Part shown: piece after piece, positions 60,122 through 64,000 of the stretch | Numbering within the stretch: position 1 is the first letter of the stretch | Layout of the letters: every line of letters starts with the position of its first letter | NCBI GenBank assembly: GCA_020639295.1 | Contig: JACKGY010000009.1 | Span: 62,001-126,000 of the forward strand | Origin: Planctomycetota bacterium | GTDB taxonomy: Bacteria > Planctomycetota > GCA-002687715 > DRQF01 | Direction: 5' to 3' | DNA length: 64,000 bases | The notes under the pieces: model-generated | What the model was told of the DNA's origin: nothing | Database searches by the model: none | What the model saw: the letters and a program-made list of their open reading frames with translations, nothing else | Position numbers and translations under genes: made by a program

Positions 60122-61381
60122 TCAGCGCTCGCCGGCGAGCCGGGCGATGAAAGACCGTAGCATCTTCTCCTGGAAGCCACCCTCGGGCTGACCGCCCTCC
60201 TCGACCAGGCGCAGATTGCCCTTCTTGTCCACCAGGGCGATGGTCGGCACGCGGCGCACCTTGTAGGCCTTGTGGTTGGCGAAGTCGGCGGTGAGGCCCA
60301 GGGTCGCGGTGATCGGCTCGGCCAGCGGCTTCCAGACCTCGGTCTCCTCGTCGTCGTTGCCGGGCCGGTAGCCGAGTTCGCGCTGGATCACGGTCGCGGG
60401 GTTCTCGCGGTAACGGGCGAGCCAGCGCATCTCGTCCTCGAGCTTCCAGTCGTTCTTGCCCAGCTTGTAGGCCTTGCTCAGACCCCAGACGGTCACGCCC
60501 TCGGCCCGCATCTCCTTCTCGATCGCCGACAGCATCTGGAGGCTACGGGCACAGGGGATGTGCTTGGTGCGGAAGAAGACCAGCACGACGACCCGGCCGC
60601 GCATGCGGTCCAGGGCCGAGCCCGGCACGCCGCTCCAGTCGAGGATGCCGGTCAGCGCCGGCGCCTCCTTGCCGATGAGCTCCAGCTGCTCGGCCCGCTG
60701 CTGCAGTTCCGGCGCACCGGGCTCCAGCTCGATCAGCTTGGCCAGATGCTCCCGCGCCTCCGCCGGTCGATCGCCGTAGATGAGGGCGTTGAGGAGCTGC
60801 ATCTGGGCGTCGGCGACCAGATCGGACTCGGGGAAGCGCTTCAGGAGATCGCGGTAGCCGCGAACGGCGGCCTCGAAATCGAGCGACAGGAAGCGCGCCG
60901 TGGCGAGGCCGAGCATGGCCGCGGGGGCATGCTTGCTCTCGGGCCGGGCCTCGAGGAAGGCGGTGTAGAGGGCCACGGCCCGATCGTTCTGGCCGGTCGC
61001 GCGATAGGCGTCGCCGAGAAACATCTGCGCCTCGTCCCCGTGCGGGCCCTCGCGGTGCTCGACCAGGTACTTCTCGAAGTAGGTCAAGGCCCGTTCCGGC
61101 GCGAAGGCCTGGATCGCCGCGCGACCGAGGTCGAAGAGCCCCTCGCTCAGGCGGTCGGCCTGGGGCTCCCATTCGGCGAGGAAGGACTCGACCGCGGTCC
61201 GATACTCGGCCATGAGGGTCTCGCGGAGATCGTCCTCCATCTCGCCATTCATCGCGTTCTGGGCCATCTCGACCTTGCCGTAGTCGGCGCGGGCGCGGGC
61301 ATCGAGATCCTGGGCGAGGAGCGCGGAACCAGAAAGCAGGAGCAGGAACGCGAGCGCGGGCAGGAGCGTGGGGCGATTCAT
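60122..61381 (-). CDS. Exported TPR protein with thioredoxin-like domain, single cysteine
   Basis: The 419-residue protein has a signal peptide (LPALAFLLLLSGSALLAQ), TPR repeats over about residues 60-225 (ALTYFEKYLVEHREGP, GDAYRATGQNDRAVALYTAFLEARPESK as repeat units), then a TlpA/ResA-like thioredoxin domain (about 235-419: LDRMRGRVVVLVFFRTKHIPCARSLQML, RRVPTIALVDKKGNLR). Where CxxC is expected only one Cys remains (IPCARS), so it cannot act as a normal disulfide reductase; it may be a peroxiredoxin-like or structural variant. ATG at 61381 chosen for the signal peptide. Monocistronic, leftward. Confidence 0.82.
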   Translation of the reverse strand: MNRPTLLPALAFLLLLSGSALLAQDLDARARADYGKVEMAQNAMNGEMEDDLRETLMAEYRTAVESFLAEWEPQADRLSEGLFDLGRAAIQAFAPERALTYFEKYLVEHREGPHGDEAQMFLGDAYRATGQNDRAVALYTAFLEARPESKHAPAAMLGLATARFLSLDFEAAVRGYRDLLKRFPESDLVADAQMQLLNALIYGDRPAEAREHLAKLIELEPGAPELQQRAEQLELIGKEAPALTGILDWSGVPGSALDRMRGRVVVLVFFRTKHIPCARSLQMLSAIEKEMRAEGVTVWGLSKAYKLGKNDWKLEDEMRWLARYRENPATVIQRELGYRPGNDDEETEVWKPLAEPITATLGLTADFANHKAYKVRRVPTIALVDKKGNLRLVEEGGQPEGGFQEKMLRSFIARLAGER

Positions 61382-61632
61382 GTTGTCCTCGACGGGCCGG
61401 GAAGGGCGGGTCGTCGACCCGCGGCCGTCCATCCACACGCGGGATTATACGTCCGGGGGTCGGAGGCGCGAGCTTTCCGGGTCGGAAGCCCCCATCCGGG
61501 CCCTCGGTAGCGACGGGAACGAGGATCGGGAATGGGATGCCCGCGGCGCCGCATGGCGCCCGCCACGCTCCGGACATCGAAGATGGCCGGGCTGCGATGC
61601 GTGGCGGTCACCATACGGAACCACGGGCGGGT

Positions 61633-63228
61633 TCAGAATTTCCGTTCGCGCTCCTCGGCGCCGGGGGCGTCCTCGCGCGGGCGGCGACCGAAACGATGGC
61701 GGCGATCGCCGGACTTCTCGGGCTCGTCCGTCGCACCCTCGCGACGATCTCGCGGCGGACGTCCGCGCCAACCGAAGCCGCCACCCTGGAGCCGCTGGCC
61801 GAGGCGATTGAGGTGCGCCACCTTCCGGGCACCCGACCGCCTCGCCCAGTCGGCGGGCAGCTCCTGCCCGGCACGCTTCAGGCGACCCCGCGCGTCGGCG
61901 TCGTAGTCCTCGGGAAAACGACCGAAGAGGAAGTCGGCCCGCTGTTCGAGGCTCATGTCGGCCAGGGCCGCGAGCTCTTCGGGACTGAGCTTCGCGCGCA
62001 GCTCGCGATGGAGCGGCACGGTGAACAGGAAGAAGCCGGCCGAGACCAGGTCGGCGACGACGGCATCGACGCGTTCGGCCTCCTCGGGCAGGAACGACAG
62101 CAGATGCTCGCGCGCCACCTCGGGCATGATGCCGAAGAGCATGCCCTTCTGACCGGGATCGAGCCGAGCGAGCAGGGGTTCCAGGCGGGCCATCGCGTCG
62201 ACGCGCTGACGGTAGACCAGACGGTCCTTCTCCTCGAGATTGGCCTCGAGGTAGGCACCCTGTTCCTCGCGAGGCAGGGTCATGAACTGGCGCCGCTTCT
62301 CCTCCGGCAGCCGCCAGGCCAGGTCGAAGGGCACGAAGACGTGCTCGCGCCGGGAGAAGTGCAGACGGTCGAGGACCCGGGCCAGCCGGCCCCGCTCGCG
62401 CTGATCGAGGCTGCTCCAGCGGCGCGCCGTCTCCTGGTCGAGAACGCCACGCGCGACGAAATCGTCGAGGGAGGCCTCGCCGCCCAGCGCCTCGAGCAGG
62501 GCCTTGCGTTCGCCTTCGGCGACCTTCATCAGGCGGCTGATGTCGTCGCGGGAGAGCCGCCCACGCAGCTGGAAGCGCCGCACGGTCTCGTCCCGCCAGA
62601 AGTCGCGGCCGTCGACCTGTTCCAGGCGGGTCTTCTCGGCCTGGTCGAGCTCGCTGCCGTGGACGTGCATGAAGATGACCCGCTGCAGGCGATAGGCCTC
62701 GTCGAGCTGGTCGCGGGGTTCGAGAGCCCGCAAGCGTTCGGTCTCGTCGTCGTCGATCAGCTCGTGGCCCGCGGCCATCGAGATGGCCCGTTCGAGCGCG
62801 GCCGCGGCCTTGAGCGCGAAGATCCGGGCGTCGCGCTGGTCGGGATCGAGGCGCTCCAGCTCGGCCCGGATGGCGGGCGGCTGCCAGGCGATGAAACGCC
62901 GGGCCTCCTCCTCACGCTCGTGCCGGTGCAGGCCGACGATCTCGCGCACCTGATCGGTGAGCGTGAGGCCGCCGAGATGCTCCAGCTCCTGGTGGCCGAG
63001 CCGCCGGACGACGCTGTGCGCGATGGTCTTGAACTCCGCCAGGGCCTTGGCGTCCAGCTTCGAGTCGATCCGGGCGAGCTGTCGTTCGAGCTGCTCGAGG
63101 AAGGCGACGCGGGCGTCCTGATCACGGGGATCCCACTGACGACGGCGACCCTCGCGCTGAGCCGGCAGGAAGCCGCAGAGTGCGACCGAGACCAGGACGA
63201 TCAGGAAGATGGTGCTCGAGCGGATCAT
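61633..63228 (-). CDS. Exported helical protein of unknown function in a sigma-factor operon
   Basis: The 531-residue protein has a signal peptide (IFLIVLVSVALCGFLPAQ) and then almost purely helical, Arg/Glu/Leu-rich sequence with no recognised enzyme motif. It ends in a low-complexity, Arg/Gly-rich tail. The helical repeats with conserved acidic/basic spacing resemble CpxP/Spy-like periplasmic stress proteins only in a general way. GAGGTGA precedes the ATG. It follows a sigma/anti-sigma pair by 12 bases on the same strand, which suggests that it belongs to the same stress response. Function unknown. Confidence 0.6.
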   Translation of the reverse strand: MIRSSTIFLIVLVSVALCGFLPAQREGRRRQWDPRDQDARVAFLEQLERQLARIDSKLDAKALAEFKTIAHSVVRRLGHQELEHLGGLTLTDQVREIVGLHRHEREEEARRFIAWQPPAIRAELERLDPDQRDARIFALKAAAALERAISMAAGHELIDDDETERLRALEPRDQLDEAYRLQRVIFMHVHGSELDQAEKTRLEQVDGRDFWRDETVRRFQLRGRLSRDDISRLMKVAEGERKALLEALGGEASLDDFVARGVLDQETARRWSSLDQRERGRLARVLDRLHFSRREHVFVPFDLAWRLPEEKRRQFMTLPREEQGAYLEANLEEKDRLVYRQRVDAMARLEPLLARLDPGQKGMLFGIMPEVAREHLLSFLPEEAERVDAVVADLVSAGFFLFTVPLHRELRAKLSPEELAALADMSLEQRADFLFGRFPEDYDADARGRLKRAGQELPADWARRSGARKVAHLNRLGQRLQGGGFGWRGRPPRDRREGATDEPEKSGDRRHRFGRRPREDAPGAEERERKF

Positions 63229-63240
63229 GAGGTCACCTCT

Positions 63241-63615
63241 TCAACCACCGAACCAGTCGTCGTTGATGGTGTCGAGTTCGTTGACGTCGACGGCGAGCAG
63301 GTCGAGTTCCGAGAGTCCGTCGAGGACCGCGCCGACCGAATCGGCGGCGGCGAGATCCGGCGTCCGCGGATCGACCGGCCGCGGGCCACGGTCGACCAGG
63401 GCCCAGCCGGCGACGATCAGCATCAGCGCCGCGGCCGCGGCCGCCACCCGTGGCCAGCGCAGCCGCCGCGCCAGGGGCGCATGCCCCTCGGCGACGATCG
63501 CCCGGAGAACGCGACGCCGAAAGCCCGGGCTCGGCTCGACGTCGTCGAGCAGGCCGAGCAGGCGATCGATCGCCTGGTCGTCGGGAGATCCCTGGTGGTC
63601 TTGCCAATGAGTCAT
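63241..63615 (-). CDS. Small membrane protein, probable anti-sigma factor
   Basis: The 124-residue protein has a cytoplasmic N-terminus of about 50 residues (QAIDRLLGLLDDVEPSPGFRR), one membrane segment (VAAAAAALMLIVAGWALV) and an acidic C-terminal region. It lies immediately after an ECF sigma gene, whose stop overlaps its ATG (ATGA), so it is most likely the cognate anti-sigma factor. The N-terminal motif PSPGFRRRVL is common in planctomycete anti-sigma-like proteins, but no zinc ligands are seen. Confidence 0.68.
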   Translation of the reverse strand: MTHWQDHQGSPDDQAIDRLLGLLDDVEPSPGFRRRVLRAIVAEGHAPLARRLRWPRVAAAAAALMLIVAGWALVDRGPRPVDPRTPDLAAADSVGAVLDGLSELDLLAVDVNELDTINDDWFGG

Positions 63616-64000
63616 GGCCTCAGCTCCTCGTAGTCGGCGCGCTGGACCGCGGGGTCCTGCGGATACCAGTCCTTGAGCACGGGCGCGAGTCGCTTCTTCA
63701 GGCCCTCCTTGGCCCGGTTGACCAGGCTCTTCACCGCCATGACCGAGACGTCCAGGGCCTCGGCGATGTCGGCGTAGGGCAGCTGCTCGTAGCGGCTCAT
63801 GATCAGCGCGGCGCGCTGCTGTTCGGGCAGATCGGCGATGGCCTCGCGAACCTGCCGTTTGAGTTCCTCGGTCTCGGGGAGATCCACCGGCGAAGGCTCG
63901 CGCCCCGCGACCTGTTCGATCCCGGCCCGATCCCCGTCATCGGCGCCACGATCCAGGGACAGGAAGGGACGCCGGCTCTGCCAGCGCTTGCAGTTCAGAC
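63612..64000 (-). CDS. ECF-type sigma factor (5' end outside the window)
   Basis: The frame is open from the right edge to TGA at 63612, giving the last about 128 residues. The visible part includes the end of region 2 (a CKRWQSRRPFLSLD stretch), a linker and a complete region 4 (LPEQQRAALIMSRYEQLPYADIAEALDVSVMAVKSLVNRAKEGL). A GTG at 63887 opens a shorter frame, but the region 2 remnant shows that the gene begins beyond the window. It is the first gene of the sigma, anti-sigma, helical exported protein unit. Confidence 0.85.
   Translation of the reverse strand, partial: LNCKRWQSRRPFLSLDRGADDGDRAGIEQVAGREPSPVDLPETEELKRQVREAIADLPEQQRAALIMSRYEQLPYADIAEALDVSVMAVKSLVNRAKEGLKKRLAPVLKDWYPQDPAVQRADYEELRP

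Overview
The window is a very GC-rich (roughly 70% by eye), densely packed bacterial chromosome segment. Several traits point to a planctomycete-like bacterium: exported FG-GAP/VCBS proteins sharing a conserved C-terminal domain, many Hanks-type Ser/Thr kinases with FHA partners, ECF sigma/anti-sigma pairs, HEAT and TPR scaffold proteins, and a UDP-GlcNAc-pyrophosphorylase-like hexapeptide protein. This is inference from gene content; another PVC-group, acidobacterial or myxobacterial lineage is not excluded. No tRNA, rRNA, transposase, integrase or reverse transcriptase was recognised.

Layout. 1-2.5 kb: end of glcD, then glcE and glcF (glycolate oxidase). 2.7-4.5 kb: a PAS/chemoreceptor-like fragment protein and an iodotyrosine-deiodinase-like flavoprotein. 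4.5-11.0 kb: a leftward operon of trypco2, trypsin-like protease with an unknown C-terminal half, MoxR AAA+ ATPase, a SAV_2336-type vWA protein fused to a non-catalytic SUMF1/FGE (C-type-lectin-like) domain, and a second gene that is a partial duplicate of that fusion. The first four genes overlap by 1-4 bases, and together they look like a vWA-MoxR ternary biological-conflict system. 11.3-15.7 kb: iorA-iorB-ADP-forming acyl-CoA synthetase, an aromatic 2-oxoacid oxidation route that can make ATP. 15.9-16.3 and 26.0-26.7 kb: two clusters of one family of REP-like intergenic repeats. 16.4-21.9 kb: HEAT-repeat protein and a PhoB/OmpR-type two-component system with Pho-box-like direct repeats. 22.2-28.4 kb: three FG-GAP paralogues. 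28.5-31.8 kb: YtrA-type GntR regulator plus ABC exporter whose permease carries a large extra domain.

31.9-42.7 kb: an oligopeptide-type binding protein, a tandem kinase-pseudokinase, an Ig-like membrane protein, a tail-anchored FHA protein, a GT-C-like membrane protein, and a kinase-FHA/PP2C pair. 43.0-53.6 kb is one long leftward run: metallophosphoesterase, GT2-TPR, pcnB, HAMP-like membrane protein, YkgJ-type cysteine-cluster protein, anti-sigma and ECF sigma factor, NuoE-like ferredoxin, and a polarity/switch module of MglA-type GTPase with three Roadblock/LC7 proteins. 53.6-54.4 kb is a structured 770-bp gap with a leftward terminator and no convincing gene. 54.4-64 kb: SurA-like and cyclophilin foldases, a hexapeptide-repeat protein, CPBP protease with a degenerate ABC ATPase, a TPR-thioredoxin protein, and a second ECF sigma operon cut by the window edge.

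The strongest candidate for a new system is 4.5-11.0 kb: a protease-AAA+-vWA cascade with a duplicated, C-terminally diverged recognition domain.
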